Assembly: GCF_019443445.1 (NCBI RefSeq)
Contig: NZ_CP080378.1
Span: forward strand, 1,736,001 to 1,800,000
Direction: 5' to 3'
DNA: 64,000 nt
Origin: Massilia sp. PAMC28688
GTDB taxonomy: Bacteria; Pseudomonadota; Gammaproteobacteria; Burkholderiales; Burkholderiaceae_D
Each line of letters begins with the position of its first letter. Position 1 is the first letter of the stretch. The position numbers and the translations under genes were made by a program. The notes beneath the pieces were generated by a model. It saw only the letters and a program-made list of their open reading frames with translations, was not told the DNA's origin and did not search any database. Below, piece after piece: positions 1-9,164 of this stretch.

Positions 1-686
1 ACGTCATTTCCGCGCGCCGCCTGCTGGCCCAGCTGCAGCAGCAGAAAAAGGATGAAGCGAAGAACTTCAAGCCAAGCGCCGATCCCGGCGCCAGCTACAG
101 CCCCATGCTGCAGCAGCTGAAGATTTCGCTGTCCGAAGCCGAAGCGCGCGTGGCCTCGCTGCGCGCCCGGGTGGGGGAGTACCAGAACCGGGTGGCGCGC
201 CTGCAGGCCCAGAGCACGGCCGCGCCGGAAGTCGAAGCCCAGCTGTCACAGCTCAACCGCGACTACGCCGTCAACAAGGAAAATTACCAGAAGCTGGTGG
301 AGCGGCGCGAATCGGCCAAGCTGTCGGGCGACCTGTCGTCGGCCACCGACATGCTGACCTTCCGCGTGATCGACCCGCCCACCGCCCCCACCACCCCGGT
401 CGGCCCCAACCGGCCCCGCAATGCCTCGCTCGTGTTCGTGCTGGCGCTGGCGGCGGGCCTGGGCGTGGCGCTCCTGATGAGCCAGTTCCGTCCGACCTTC
501 CTCAGCCAGTCGTCGCTGCGCGAAGTGACCGGCGTGCCGATCCTCGGTTCGATCAGCATGAACTGGACCGACGAACAAAAGTCGCTGCAAAAGAAGCGCA
601 TGTACGCCCTGGCAGCCTCGGTATTCATGTTGTTCGGCGCCTACGCCGTGGTCATGGCGGCCATTTTGATCAAACCGGCACTTTAA
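1..686 (+). CDS. XrtA-system polysaccharide chain-length determinant (Wzz/GNVR family), C-terminal part
   Basis: The reading frame is open from the window edge, so the N-terminus lies upstream. The visible part has an alpha-helical coiled-coil stretch rich in Leu, Glu, Ala and Arg, then the FRVIDPP-type proline segment that precedes the last membrane helix in Wzz proteins. A hydrophobic helix follows (about 420-480 nt), then a cytoplasmic-looking loop, and a final helix ends the protein. Family knowledge: such inner-membrane proteins set polymer length and partner a tyrosine autokinase, which is the next gene 21 nt downstream. The separate kinase fits the split BY-kinase arrangement. Identification is strong as a family and weaker as to exact subfamily. 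Confidence 0.85.
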   Translation, partial: VISARRLLAQLQQQKKDEAKNFKPSADPGASYSPMLQQLKISLSEAEARVASLRARVGEYQNRVARLQAQSTAAPEVEAQLSQLNRDYAVNKENYQKLVERRESAKLSGDLSSATDMLTFRVIDPPTAPTTPVGPNRPRNASLVFVLALAAGLGVALLMSQFRPTFLSQSSLREVTGVPILGSISMNWTDEQKSLQKKRMYALAASVFMLFGAYAVVMAAILIKPAL

Positions 687-707
687 GCGGCGATCGCGGA
701 GAAAATT

Positions 708-1718
708 GTGAGCATTATCGAAAAAGCAGCACAACGGATGGACAAGAAGCGCGACGCGGCAGCCAATGCTGCGGGCGCCGACAACGTGACCCCGGAGAAC
801 GTCACGGCCTTTTCGCCGGCCGCCTCGCCGGCCGCGGCGCCGCGGCCACTGGCGCCGGAGCCGGCCGGGCCGGCTGCCCCTGCGCCGCTGCCGCTGACGC
901 CATCGGCCACCCCGGCATTTGCGCAAGCGGCTGCCGCTCCCTTGCCGCCCCAGCAGCCACAGCAGCCGCCAGAGCCGGCCGCCCGCGCGGCGCGCCGCCA
1001 CGTGGAGCTGGACCTGAATCACATGCGCGATTCGGGCATGGTCACCGCCGCCGTCGGCCGCACGGCCCTGGTCGAAGACTTCCGTATCATCAAGCGGCCC
1101 TTGATCAAGAAAGCACTGGCCGAGCGCGCCCCGGGCGAGCGCCCTGGCAACCTGATCATGATCACCAGCTCGCTGCCGGGCGAAGGCAAGACTTACTGCG
1201 CGATCAACCTGGCCATGAGTATTGCCATGGAGCTGGACCACACGGTCCTGCTGGTCGATGCCGACGTGGCCCGGCCATCGGTCCTGCGCGTGCTGGGCCT
1301 GCCTGCCCAGCGCGGCCTGATGGACTTGCTGCTCGATGAAAAGCTCGACATGAGCGAAGTCATGCTGCGCACCAACGTCGACACCCTGAGCATCCTGTCG
1401 GCTGGCACCAGCAATGCCCGCGCCACGGAACTGCTGGCCAGTAAAACCATGAGCGACTTCGTCAATGAGATCGCCAACCGCTATCCGGACCGGATCGTCA
1501 TTTTCGATTCGCCACCCCTGCTGCTCACCAGCGAAGCGCACGTGCTGGCCAGCCACATGGGCCAGATCGTGGTGGTGGTGGAAGCGGAAACGACGACCCA
1601 GCACGCGGTCCAGGAATCGCTGCGCCAGCTCGAAGGCTGCAGCAATGTCAACTTGATCTACAACAAAACCCGCGAGTTCCCGGGCGTTGAAGAGACTTAT
1701 GATTATCACTACAGCTAA
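708..1718 (+). CDS. XrtA-associated tyrosine autokinase (CpsD/CapB-like BY-kinase)
   Basis: 336 aa with a GTG start preceded by GGAGAAAA. Residues 20-97 form a low-complexity Ala/Pro linker. The nucleotide-binding domain has Walker A SSLPGEGKT (154-162), Walker A' LLVDADVARP (181-190) and a Walker B IVIFDSPPLL. The C-terminus ends in a Tyr cluster (Tyr331, 333, 335), the usual autophosphorylation tail of bacterial tyrosine kinases. It lies directly after the chain-length protein that would activate it. Expected role: phosphorylation-cycle control of polymer length and export at the inner membrane. The 3' end overlaps the next gene by 20 nt, so the two are probably translated together. Confidence 0.92.
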   Translation: MSIIEKAAQRMDKKRDAAANAAGADNVTPENVTAFSPAASPAAAPRPLAPEPAGPAAPAPLPLTPSATPAFAQAAAAPLPPQQPQQPPEPAARAARRHVELDLNHMRDSGMVTAAVGRTALVEDFRIIKRPLIKKALAERAPGERPGNLIMITSSLPGEGKTYCAINLAMSIAMELDHTVLLVDADVARPSVLRVLGLPAQRGLMDLLLDEKLDMSEVMLRTNVDTLSILSAGTSNARATELLASKTMSDFVNEIANRYPDRIVIFDSPPLLLTSEAHVLASHMGQIVVVVEAETTTQHAVQESLRQLEGCSNVNLIYNKTREFPGVEETYDYHYS

Positions 1719-3315
1719 GCCGATGCAGCGGGTCGCGGGCCGCCAGGGCTTGCGCCTGGCACCGCTGGCCTTCGCTGCCCTGCTGTGCGCCAGCGCCCGG
1801 GCCCAGCTCATCGAGCAGCCAAAGCCGGCGCCTGAAGCCGACCAGCCGTCCACGGCGCGCTGGCGCTTCATACCCACGCTCGATCTGCGCACCATCCTGA
1901 CCGACAATGTCGCGCTGGCGCCGGGCGCGCGTGCCCACGGCCAGCTGATCACGGAAATTTCCCCGGGCTTTCGCGCCAACTTCAATACCCCGCGCATCAA
2001 GGGCTACGCCAATTACAACCTGCGCATGTTTTCGGAACTGCGCGACAGGCGCGCCGGCGCCCGCCGCAATGCCCATTCCCTGAATGCGAACGGGCGCGCC
2101 GAGCTGGTCAACGACATGATCTTCGTCGATGGCTACGCCGCCATTACCCAGGTCGGCATCTCGCCCTTCGGCCAGACCCCGAACGGCTACAGCAGTGCCA
2201 ACACGGCCGACGTCAAGACCTGGCGCATCAGCCCGTCCATGCTCAACCGCTTTGGCAATTTTGCCGTGTCGGAACTGCGCTATACCAAGGATGGCGTCAG
2301 CGCCGCCCGCACCGGGCTGGGCGACACCGTTGGCGATACGGCCTCGGTATCGGTACGCAACGGGCGCGGCTGGCAAGACCTGGGCTTTGACCTCAATGCC
2401 AGCAACCAGGTGATCCGGGACAAGCTGCGCAATGACACCCATGTCAAGACCGGCAACTTCAACCTCAATTACCAGCTGTTCGATACCCTTGCCATTACCG
2501 CCGGCCGCAATTACGACAGCTACGATTACGAGTCGCTGGGCGGCGCCAACAGTGGCAATGGCTGGAATGCCGGTTTCACCTGGACCCCGAGCCGCCGCAC
2601 CAGCCTGACGGTCAACAACGGCCAGCGTTATTACGGCCCCAGCCGCGTGGTCAAGGCCTTCCACCGCAGCCGCCGTACCGTGTGGAGTGTCACCTACGAC
2701 GATTCCGTCACCAGTACCCGTGGCAACTTCTTGCTGCCAAGCACGGTGGACACGGCCTTCCTGCTCAATAACCTGCTGCTGCCGACCTTCCCCGACCCGC
2801 TGGAGCGGGCCAATGCAATCGAGGAATACATGCGCGCCACGGGCCTGCCCCTGTCGCTGCCGGACAAGATCAATTTCTTCAGTAACCGTTTCAGCCTGCA
2901 AAAGCAGCTGCGCGCCAGCGTGGCCGTGCGCGGCGCCCGCACCAATGTGGTCTTGACCGCCTTCCGTTCCCGGCGCGAAGCGCTGTCGACCTCGGTTGTG
3001 GACAGCGTGCTCCAGGGCACCTCCACCAGCAACCAGCTCGACAACGTGGACCAGGCCGGCGTGTCGACCGCATTCAATTACCGGCTGACCCCGCTCACCA
3101 GCCTGAATGTGCGGGGCGAGGTCACGCACAATGAATCGCTGACGACCGCGCTCAAGACCAGCACCGGCTCGCTGCGCTTTGGCGCGCGTCACCGGCTCGA
3201 CCGCAAGGCGCACGCCACCATCGAACTGCGCCATGTGCGGGGCAACGCCAGCTTTACGGAAAAAATTCCGTACACAGAAAATGCCATCACGGCTTATCTG
3301 ACCATACAGCTTTAA
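1699..3315 (+). CDS. XrtA/PEP-CTERM-associated outer-membrane beta-barrel protein
   Basis: 538 aa from the ATG at 1699, chosen because GAAGAG lies 4 nt upstream; an in-frame TTG at 1687 is less likely. The N-terminus is a signal peptide ending near ASARA-Q. The mature part is rich in alternating polar/aromatic strands with many Asn, Tyr, Arg and Thr and ends in a C-terminal ILE-type barrel strand (TAYLTIQL), as in outer-membrane barrels. It resembles the TIGR03016 family found in XrtA loci. The overlap with the kinase gene and position between kinase and ATPase suggest a part in polysaccharide passage across the outer membrane; the exact role is not established. Confidence 0.85.
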   Translation: MIITTAKPMQRVAGRQGLRLAPLAFAALLCASARAQLIEQPKPAPEADQPSTARWRFIPTLDLRTILTDNVALAPGARAHGQLITEISPGFRANFNTPRIKGYANYNLRMFSELRDRRAGARRNAHSLNANGRAELVNDMIFVDGYAAITQVGISPFGQTPNGYSSANTADVKTWRISPSMLNRFGNFAVSELRYTKDGVSAARTGLGDTVGDTASVSVRNGRGWQDLGFDLNASNQVIRDKLRNDTHVKTGNFNLNYQLFDTLAITAGRNYDSYDYESLGGANSGNGWNAGFTWTPSRRTSLTVNNGQRYYGPSRVVKAFHRSRRTVWSVTYDDSVTSTRGNFLLPSTVDTAFLLNNLLLPTFPDPLERANAIEEYMRATGLPLSLPDKINFFSNRFSLQKQLRASVAVRGARTNVVLTAFRSRREALSTSVVDSVLQGTSTSNQLDNVDQAGVSTAFNYRLTPLTSLNVRGEVTHNESLTTALKTSTGSLRFGARHRLDRKAHATIELRHVRGNASFTEKIPYTENAITAYLTIQL

Positions 3316-3329
3316 GGAGTCGACCCGCG

Positions 3330-4427
3330 ATGTATGAATCATTCTATGGCCTGTCGGCCAAACCGTTCCGGCTGCGTCCCGACCCGCATTTCTTCTATGG
3401 CAGCAAGGGCCACAAGCGGGCCATGGCTTACCTCGAGTACGGCTTGTCGCAGGGCGAAGGCTTCATCGTCATCACCGGGGAAGTAGGCGCCGGCAAGACC
3501 ACGCTGGTGCGCAACCTGTTCAACAACCTGCCGTCCGAACAGATTGTCGCTGCCCACATCGTCAATACCCATCTCGATTCGGACGACACCTTGCGCATGG
3601 TGGTGTCGGCCTTTGGCCTGCCTTACGAAAACGTCAGCAAGGCGGACCTGCTCACGCGCCTGGAACAGTTCCTGCGCAGCGCCGACCAGCAAGGCAAGCG
3701 CGCCCTGCTGGTGGTGGACGAAGCCCAGAACCTCAAGCCCGGCACGGTCGAAGAGCTGCGCATGCTGTCGAACTTCCAGACCGACGACAAGTGCCTGCTG
3801 CAAACCTTCCTCGTGGGCCAGCCGGAATTTCGCACCACCTTGCACAGCCCCGGCATGCAGCAGCTGCGCCAGCGCGTCATTGCCAGCTACCACCTGGGCC
3901 CGATGGATGCCGAAGAAACCCGGCATTACATCGAGCACCGTCTGAGCACGGTCGGCTGGAAAGGCGATCCCGTGTTTTCGGCGGGGGCCTATGCCACCAT
4001 TTTTGATCATACCGGCGGCATCCCGCGCAAGGTCAATACCCTGTGCGACCGCCTGCTGCTGATGGGCTTTCTGGAAGAAATGCATGCATTCGACACGGCC
4101 GATGTCGAAGAAGTCATCAAGGATATTGCCCAGGAATTTGAACTGCCGACCACGCCCGCCGACCTGGTCAACGAAGCCAATGCCGCCACGCCCTATGTCA
4201 ACGAGGCGCCAGCCGCCAGCGCGCCGATGACCGCGGCCGGCCAGGCCCTGGCCGCCCCTGCCCAGCCGCACGAGGCCGGCAACGGCGCCGTGTACGCCAC
4301 CAGCCCCATGACCGACGAGCGCCTGATGCGCCTGGAAAAGTCGGTGGTGTCGGTCCTGAACATTTTAAAGAAACTCGTGGCCACGCCGGCCGGGGCCAAT
4401 ACGCCCCTCAATCACAATAACGACTGA
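3330..4427 (+). CDS. XrtA-associated AAA ATPase (ExeA/GspA-like)
   Basis: 365 aa, ATG preceded by AAGGAG 10 nt upstream. The start MYESFYGLSAKPFRLRPDP is the hallmark of ExeA-like ATPases linked to secretion or polysaccharide systems. Walker A is GEVGAGKT (50-57) and Walker B LLVVDEAQNL with Asp130-Glu131. The region after residue 270 is a disordered Ala/Pro-rich tail with a short helical end. It resembles family TIGR03015 of exosortase loci. Probably a cytoplasmic ATPase that energises or regulates assembly of the export machinery; partner proteins are not known from sequence alone. Confidence 0.9.
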   Translation: MYESFYGLSAKPFRLRPDPHFFYGSKGHKRAMAYLEYGLSQGEGFIVITGEVGAGKTTLVRNLFNNLPSEQIVAAHIVNTHLDSDDTLRMVVSAFGLPYENVSKADLLTRLEQFLRSADQQGKRALLVVDEAQNLKPGTVEELRMLSNFQTDDKCLLQTFLVGQPEFRTTLHSPGMQQLRQRVIASYHLGPMDAEETRHYIEHRLSTVGWKGDPVFSAGAYATIFDHTGGIPRKVNTLCDRLLLMGFLEEMHAFDTADVEEVIKDIAQEFELPTTPADLVNEANAATPYVNEAPAASAPMTAAGQALAAPAQPHEAGNGAVYATSPMTDERLMRLEKSVVSVLNILKKLVATPAGANTPLNHNND

Positions 4428-4439
4428 TCAATTACCGCC

Positions 4440-5336
4440 ATGATGCTCGCTCCACCCCGAACCCGCGCCCCCGGTTCGCCGATCCGCAACGCCATGACCT
4501 GCGACGTGGAAGATTACTTCCAGGTGTCGGCCTTTGCCCCCCATATCGACCGCGCCAGCTGGCCCACCCGCGAATGCCGGGTGGAAGCCAATATCGACCG
4601 CATCCTCAATCTGATGGCAGACGGCAACGTCAAGGCCACTTTTTTCACGCTGGGCTGGATTGCCGAGCGCTACCCGGCCATGGTGCGCCGCATTGTCGAG
4701 GGCGGCCATGAACTGGCCAGCCATGGCTACAGCCACTTGCGCGCTTCCGACCAGGACCTGGCGGAATTTACCAAGGACATCACCAGCGCCAAGAAGCTGC
4801 TGGAGGATATCGGCGGCCAGCAGGTGCGCGGCTACCGCGCCCCCAGCTTTTCGATCGGCACCCAGAACCTGTGGGCGCTCGACGCCCTGCTCGACGCCGG
4901 CTACCAGTACAGCTCCTCCATCTACCCGATCGCGCATGACCATTACGGCATGCCGGACGCGCCGCGCTTTGCCTTTTATCCCAGGGGCAGCGATGGCTTG
5001 CTGGAAGTGCCCATCACCACCGTCAAGATGGGCCAGCGCAACCTGCCCGCCGGCGGCGGCGGCTACTTCCGCCTGTTCCCCTACCAGCTGTCGCGCTACC
5101 TGATGCGCAAGGTGAACCAGGACGACCAGGAAGCGGCGATCTTTTACTTCCACCCATGGGAAATCGACCCGGGCCAGCCGCGTCCCGAAGGCGTGGACCT
5201 GAAGTCGCGCTTTCGCCACTACGTCAACCTGGGCCGCACCGAGCAGCGCCTCAAGGCCCTCACGCGCGACTTCGCGTGGGACCGGATGGACAACATCTTC
5301 CTGAATAATCCTACCCCGGCGCGGAGCGCCGCATGA
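4440..5336 (+). CDS. XrtA-system polysaccharide deacetylase (NodB-like, DUF3473)
   Basis: 298 aa. The NodB fold opens with the CDVEDYFQVSAF motif carrying metal/catalytic Asp22 and Asp25, and SHGYSH (94-99) supplies the metal-binding His pair. The C-terminal part has the FYFHPWEID motif of the DUF3473 extension specific to this family. No signal peptide is evident, so it may act in the cytoplasm or be translocated otherwise. Likely removes N-acetyl groups from sugar residues of the exopolysaccharide. A second NodB domain occurs at 14613. The start could be the internal ATG at 4494, just before the first motif; its end overlaps the next gene by 4 nt (ATGA). Confidence 0.9.
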   Translation: MMLAPPRTRAPGSPIRNAMTCDVEDYFQVSAFAPHIDRASWPTRECRVEANIDRILNLMADGNVKATFFTLGWIAERYPAMVRRIVEGGHELASHGYSHLRASDQDLAEFTKDITSAKKLLEDIGGQQVRGYRAPSFSIGTQNLWALDALLDAGYQYSSSIYPIAHDHYGMPDAPRFAFYPRGSDGLLEVPITTVKMGQRNLPAGGGGYFRLFPYQLSRYLMRKVNQDDQEAAIFYFHPWEIDPGQPRPEGVDLKSRFRHYVNLGRTEQRLKALTRDFAWDRMDNIFLNNPTPARSAA

Positions 5337-6418
5337 ACGCCATGACCGACGCCCTGACCAAACCTGCTGCCGCCATGACGCTGCAGCTGCTGCAAAAGCA
5401 GGACTACGCGCGCTGGGATGCGTTTGTCGATGCCTGCCCTGACGCGACCTTCTTCCACAAGGCCGGCTGGCAGACCATCATCGAACGCGTGTACGGCCAC
5501 AAGACCTGGTTCTACTATGTCGAGCAGGATGGCCGCATCATCGGCATCTTGCCGCTGGCGCAGATGAAAAGCCGCCTGTTCGGGCACTGGCTCGGCTCCC
5601 TGCCCTTCTGTGTGCTCGGTGGCGTGGTGGCCACCGACGACGCCGCCCGTCCGCTGCTCGACGCCGCCGCCGACAAGCTGGCGCGTGAACTCAATGTGGG
5701 CCATCTCGAATACCGCAACCTGGTGCCGGCCCACCTGGATGACCCCAAGTGGATGCGCAAGGACCTGTACGTCACCTTCCGCAAGGAGATCAGCGCCGAC
5801 GATGAAGCCAACCTCAATGCCATCCCGCGCAAGCAGCGCGCCATGGTCCGCAAGGGCATCAAGCTGGGCCTGACGGCGGAAATCGACCAGGGCGTGGACC
5901 GCTTCTTCACCTGCTACAGCACCTCGGTGCACCGGCTTGGCACGCCGGTCTTCCCCAAGTCCTATTTCAAGGTCATCAAGGAAGTGTTTGGCGAAGCCTG
6001 CGAAATCCGCGTCATCGTCCAGAAGGAAGGCGAGCGCACCAACCTGATCGCCGCCGTCATGAGCTTTTACTTCCGCGACGAAGTGCTGCCCTACTATGGC
6101 GGCGGCATGCCGGCCGCGCGCGAAGTGGCGGGCAATGACTACATGTACTGGAACCTGATGCAGGCCGCAGCGGCGCGCGGCGTGAAGATCTTCGACTTCG
6201 GCCGCAGCAAGCTCGGTACCGGTGCCTTTGACTTCAAGAAGAACTGGGGCTTTTCGCCCACCCCGCTCGAATACGAATACAAGCTGTATGCTGCCCCTTC
6301 GCTGCCGGACAATAATCCGCTCAATCCGAAGTACCAGCTGTTCATCAAGATGTGGAAAAAGATGCCGATCGGGCTGGCCAACTTCCTCGGTCCCTATATC
6401 GTCAGAAGCCTGGGCTGA
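5333..6418 (+). CDS. FemAB-like XrtA/PEP-CTERM-associated acyltransferase
   Basis: 361 aa with a GNAT/FemAB-type (BioF2-like) fold. The N-terminal half has WDAFVDACPDATFFHKAGW, the C-terminal half YYGGGMPAAR and IFDFGRSKLGTGAFDFKKN, typical of TIGR03019-like proteins in XrtA loci. FemAB relatives use aminoacyl-tRNA to add amino acids to a peptide or sugar amine, so a role decorating the sugar amines exposed by the preceding deacetylase is plausible; this is inference. ATGA overlap with the deacetylase indicates translational coupling. A second, more distant protein of this fold lies at 24018. Confidence 0.88.
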   Translation: MNAMTDALTKPAAAMTLQLLQKQDYARWDAFVDACPDATFFHKAGWQTIIERVYGHKTWFYYVEQDGRIIGILPLAQMKSRLFGHWLGSLPFCVLGGVVATDDAARPLLDAAADKLARELNVGHLEYRNLVPAHLDDPKWMRKDLYVTFRKEISADDEANLNAIPRKQRAMVRKGIKLGLTAEIDQGVDRFFTCYSTSVHRLGTPVFPKSYFKVIKEVFGEACEIRVIVQKEGERTNLIAAVMSFYFRDEVLPYYGGGMPAAREVAGNDYMYWNLMQAAAARGVKIFDFGRSKLGTGAFDFKKNWGFSPTPLEYEYKLYAAPSLPDNNPLNPKYQLFIKMWKKMPIGLANFLGPYIVRSLG

Positions 6419-6420
6419 TC

Positions 6421-7620
6421 GTGGAAGACCTGTTATTGCTGATCCACCGGATCCCCTACCCGCCCAACAAGGGCGACAAGATCCGCTCCTACCATCTGCT
6501 CAAGCACCTGGCGCAGCACTACCGCGTCCATCTGGCGACCTTCGTGGACGACCCGGACGACTGGCAGCATGTGCCGACCGTGCAAGCCATGTGCACCAGC
6601 AGCCACTTTGGCAAGCTGGCGCCGCTGGCCGGCCGCGTGCGCAGCCTGGGCGGCCTGGTGGCCGGGCGCTCGCTCTCGTTCGACTACTACCGCAACAGCG
6701 CCATGCAGCACTGGGTTGACCAGACGATGCAGGCCAACGCGATTGGCCGCGTGATGGTGTTTTCCTCGCCCATGGCGCAGTATGCGGAAAAATATCCACA
6801 AGCGCGGCGCGTGGTGGACTTTTGCGACGTCGACTCCGACAAGTGGCGCCAGTATGCCGAGAAAAAGCCGTGGCCCATGAGCTGGCTGTACCGGCACGAA
6901 GCCAATGCCCTGCTGGCCTACGAGCGCCACGTGGCAAAAACCTGCAATGCATCGCTGTTCGTGTCGGCGCCGGAAGCGGACCTGTTCCGCAAGCTGGCCC
7001 CGGAAAGCGATGCGCGCATCGGCTACTTCAACAACGGCGTCGATACCGACTTCTTCTCGCCCGAGCGCGATTATCCAAGTCCCTACCAGGCGGGCGAGCG
7101 CGCCCTGGTGTTTACCGGCGCCATGGACTACTGGCCCAACATCGACGCCGTGCAGTGGTTCGCCACCGAGGTATTTCCCAGGCTGCTGGCGGCGCAGCCG
7201 AAGCTGCGCTTTTTCATCGTCGGCGCGCGCCCGGCACCGGCCGTGCTGGCCCTGGGCCAGCAGACCGGCGTCGTCGTCACCGGCACGGTGCCCGACGTGC
7301 GGCCCTACATCCACCATGGTGAAATCGCCGTGGCGCCGCTGCGCATTGCGCGCGGCATCCAGAACAAGGTGCTCGAAGCGATGGCCATGGGACGCCCGGT
7401 GGTCGTGTCGCCGCAGGCGCTGGAAGGCATCGAGGCCAAGCCAGGTACCGACCTGGTGCTGGCAGACGGCGCCGAGCAGTTCATCACGACCCTGTCGTCC
7501 ATGCTCGCCCAGCCGCAGGACAATGCGCGCCTGGGTGCGGCCGCGCGCGCCACCGTCCAGACCCACTATAGCTGGCCGAGCAAGCTGGCGCGCATTGAAG
7601 AGAGGCTTGAATGCTCCTGA
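6421..7620 (+). CDS. XrtA-system glycosyltransferase, TIGR03087-like (GT-B fold)
   Basis: 399 aa from the GTG at 6421, chosen because relatives begin MEDLL-type followed by IHRIPYPPNKGDKIRSYHLLK; a longer frame starting at 6352 would run back into the upstream gene. The GT-B C-terminal half contains ALVFTGAMDYWPNIDA, a donor-binding region with PDVRPYI, and ARGIQNKVLEAMAMGRPVV, the usual GT4-like E-x7-E type segment. Expected to transfer one sugar during assembly of the lipid-linked repeat unit at the cytoplasmic membrane face. Donor and acceptor cannot be read from sequence. It starts 2 nt after the FemAB stop and overlaps xrtA by 10 nt. Confidence 0.9.
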   Translation: MEDLLLLIHRIPYPPNKGDKIRSYHLLKHLAQHYRVHLATFVDDPDDWQHVPTVQAMCTSSHFGKLAPLAGRVRSLGGLVAGRSLSFDYYRNSAMQHWVDQTMQANAIGRVMVFSSPMAQYAEKYPQARRVVDFCDVDSDKWRQYAEKKPWPMSWLYRHEANALLAYERHVAKTCNASLFVSAPEADLFRKLAPESDARIGYFNNGVDTDFFSPERDYPSPYQAGERALVFTGAMDYWPNIDAVQWFATEVFPRLLAAQPKLRFFIVGARPAPAVLALGQQTGVVVTGTVPDVRPYIHHGEIAVAPLRIARGIQNKVLEAMAMGRPVVVSPQALEGIEAKPGTDLVLADGAEQFITTLSSMLAQPQDNARLGAAARATVQTHYSWPSKLARIEERLECS

Positions 7621-9164
7621 ACGACCCTCCGGTAAATGCACCGGCAATGGCCAGGCCGCATGCGGCGCCGTCCACCACCACCCTGGTGCTGGTGGCGCTC
7701 GCGTTCCTGGCGCCTTTTCTGTTCTACTTCCCGACCGCGACCTCGTTTGTCGATATCTGGAACAGTTCCGAGACCTTCGCCCACGGCTACATCATTTTGC
7801 CCATCAGCCTGTGGCTGATCTGGCGCCGCCGCGCCAACTTCTCGGCCCTGCCGCCCACCCCGTGGTGGCCGGCGCTCGGCCTGCTGCTGCTGGTGGGCGC
7901 GGGCTGGATGCTGGCGCGCATGGGCGACGTGCAGGTGGTGATGCAGTATGCCTTTGCCGCCATGTTCCCCGTGATCGCACTGGCGGTGCTGGGCCGGCGC
8001 CTGGCCTGGTCGCTGGCTTTTCCGCTGCTGTTTTTGCTGTTTGCCGTGCCGTTCGGTGAAATCTTCATCCAGCCGCTGATCGAATACACGGCCGACTTCA
8101 CCGTCTGGGCCGTACAGGCCACCGGCATTCCGGTCCTGCGCAACGGCACCCGCTTTGAGCTGCCCACCGGCAGCTGGTCGGTGGTGGAAGCCTGCAGCGG
8201 CGTGCGCTACCTGATTTCATCGGTCACCATCGGCTGCCTGTATGCCTACCTGACCTATCGCTCGCTCACCAAACGCCTGGTGTTCATCGCCATGTCGATC
8301 ATTGTCCCGATCGTGGCCAACTGGCTGCGCGCCTACATGATTGTCATGATCGGCCACACCAGCGACATGGCACTGGCCACCGGCGTCGACCACCTGATCT
8401 ATGGCTGGGTATTTTTCGGCATCGTCATGTTCGCCATGTTCTGGGTTGGCAGCTACTGGCGCGAGGATACCGACGTGGAATCGGAGTCGCTGGCAGCCGG
8501 ACCCGTAGGCATCGTGCCCCCCCTGTCGCAAGTGCGCAACATGACGCTGGCCGTGTTCGCCGCCTGCGCCCTGTGGCCGGCCTTCGTCAAGTACAACGAC
8601 ATGGCCACCCACAATCCCAAGCCGGTGCAGCTGGCCACGGTGCCGGTCAGCTGGGCCCCGGCCCCCGCCTTTACCACCTGGACCCCGGACTTCATGAAGC
8701 CCGATGCCCGGTACAGCGGCGCCTTTGCCCAGCCGGGCCAGACGCCGGTTGCGCTCAATATCCTCTACTACCGCAACCAGCACCGCGACAAGGCCGTCAT
8801 CAGCTCGGTCAACCGTCTGGCTGGCGAAGACAACGCCTACCACGAGCAGGGCGGCGCGCTGCGCACCGAGCAGATTGGCGGGCGCTCGGTGGCGCTGCGC
8901 GAAGCACGCATGCAGGGCCCGTCCGGTACCTTCCTGGTGTGGCACTGGAGCTGGATCGATGGCCAGCCGGTGGTCAACAACTACGTGGGCAAACTGCGCC
9001 AGGCCAAGGCCAAGCTGCTGTTTGGCGGCGACGATGGCGCCGCCGTCATGCTGGCCGCGCCGTATGGCGAAAGCCAGGACGAAGCGCGCAATGCCATGCG
9101 CGCCTTCCTCGAGTCCAACCTCAAAGCGCTGGAAGCATCGCTGGAACGCACCAGGAGCAACTGA
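7611..9164 (+). CDS. xrtA: Exosortase A fused to EpsI domain
   Basis: 517 aa, ATG. Residues about 22-285 are a multi-pass membrane domain with the exosortase catalytic set: Cys195 in EACSGVRYL, Arg240 in NWLRAY and His261 in VDHLIYGW. After the last membrane helix (about 262-280) comes a periplasmic EpsI-type domain (about 310-517, DUF3485). Known family role: cleavage of C-terminal PEP-CTERM sorting signals and transfer of the protein to a surface acceptor. No target with such a tail is in this window, so substrates are elsewhere in the genome. The single-chain XrtA-EpsI form is usual for this subtype. It overlaps both neighbouring glycosyltransferase genes. Confidence 0.95.
   Translation: MLLNDPPVNAPAMARPHAAPSTTTLVLVALAFLAPFLFYFPTATSFVDIWNSSETFAHGYIILPISLWLIWRRRANFSALPPTPWWPALGLLLLVGAGWMLARMGDVQVVMQYAFAAMFPVIALAVLGRRLAWSLAFPLLFLLFAVPFGEIFIQPLIEYTADFTVWAVQATGIPVLRNGTRFELPTGSWSVVEACSGVRYLISSVTIGCLYAYLTYRSLTKRLVFIAMSIIVPIVANWLRAYMIVMIGHTSDMALATGVDHLIYGWVFFGIVMFAMFWVGSYWREDTDVESESLAAGPVGIVPPLSQVRNMTLAVFAACALWPAFVKYNDMATHNPKPVQLATVPVSWAPAPAFTTWTPDFMKPDARYSGAFAQPGQTPVALNILYYRNQHRDKAVISSVNRLAGEDNAYHEQGGALRTEQIGGRSVALREARMQGPSGTFLVWHWSWIDGQPVVNNYVGKLRQAKAKLLFGGDDGAAVMLAAPYGESQDEARNAMRAFLESNLKALEASLERTRSN

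Noticed and set aside
246..2000. Long - strand open frame across the kinase and outer-membrane genes
   Set aside because: Antisense to two clear genes; Arg/Gly/His-rich shadow composition.
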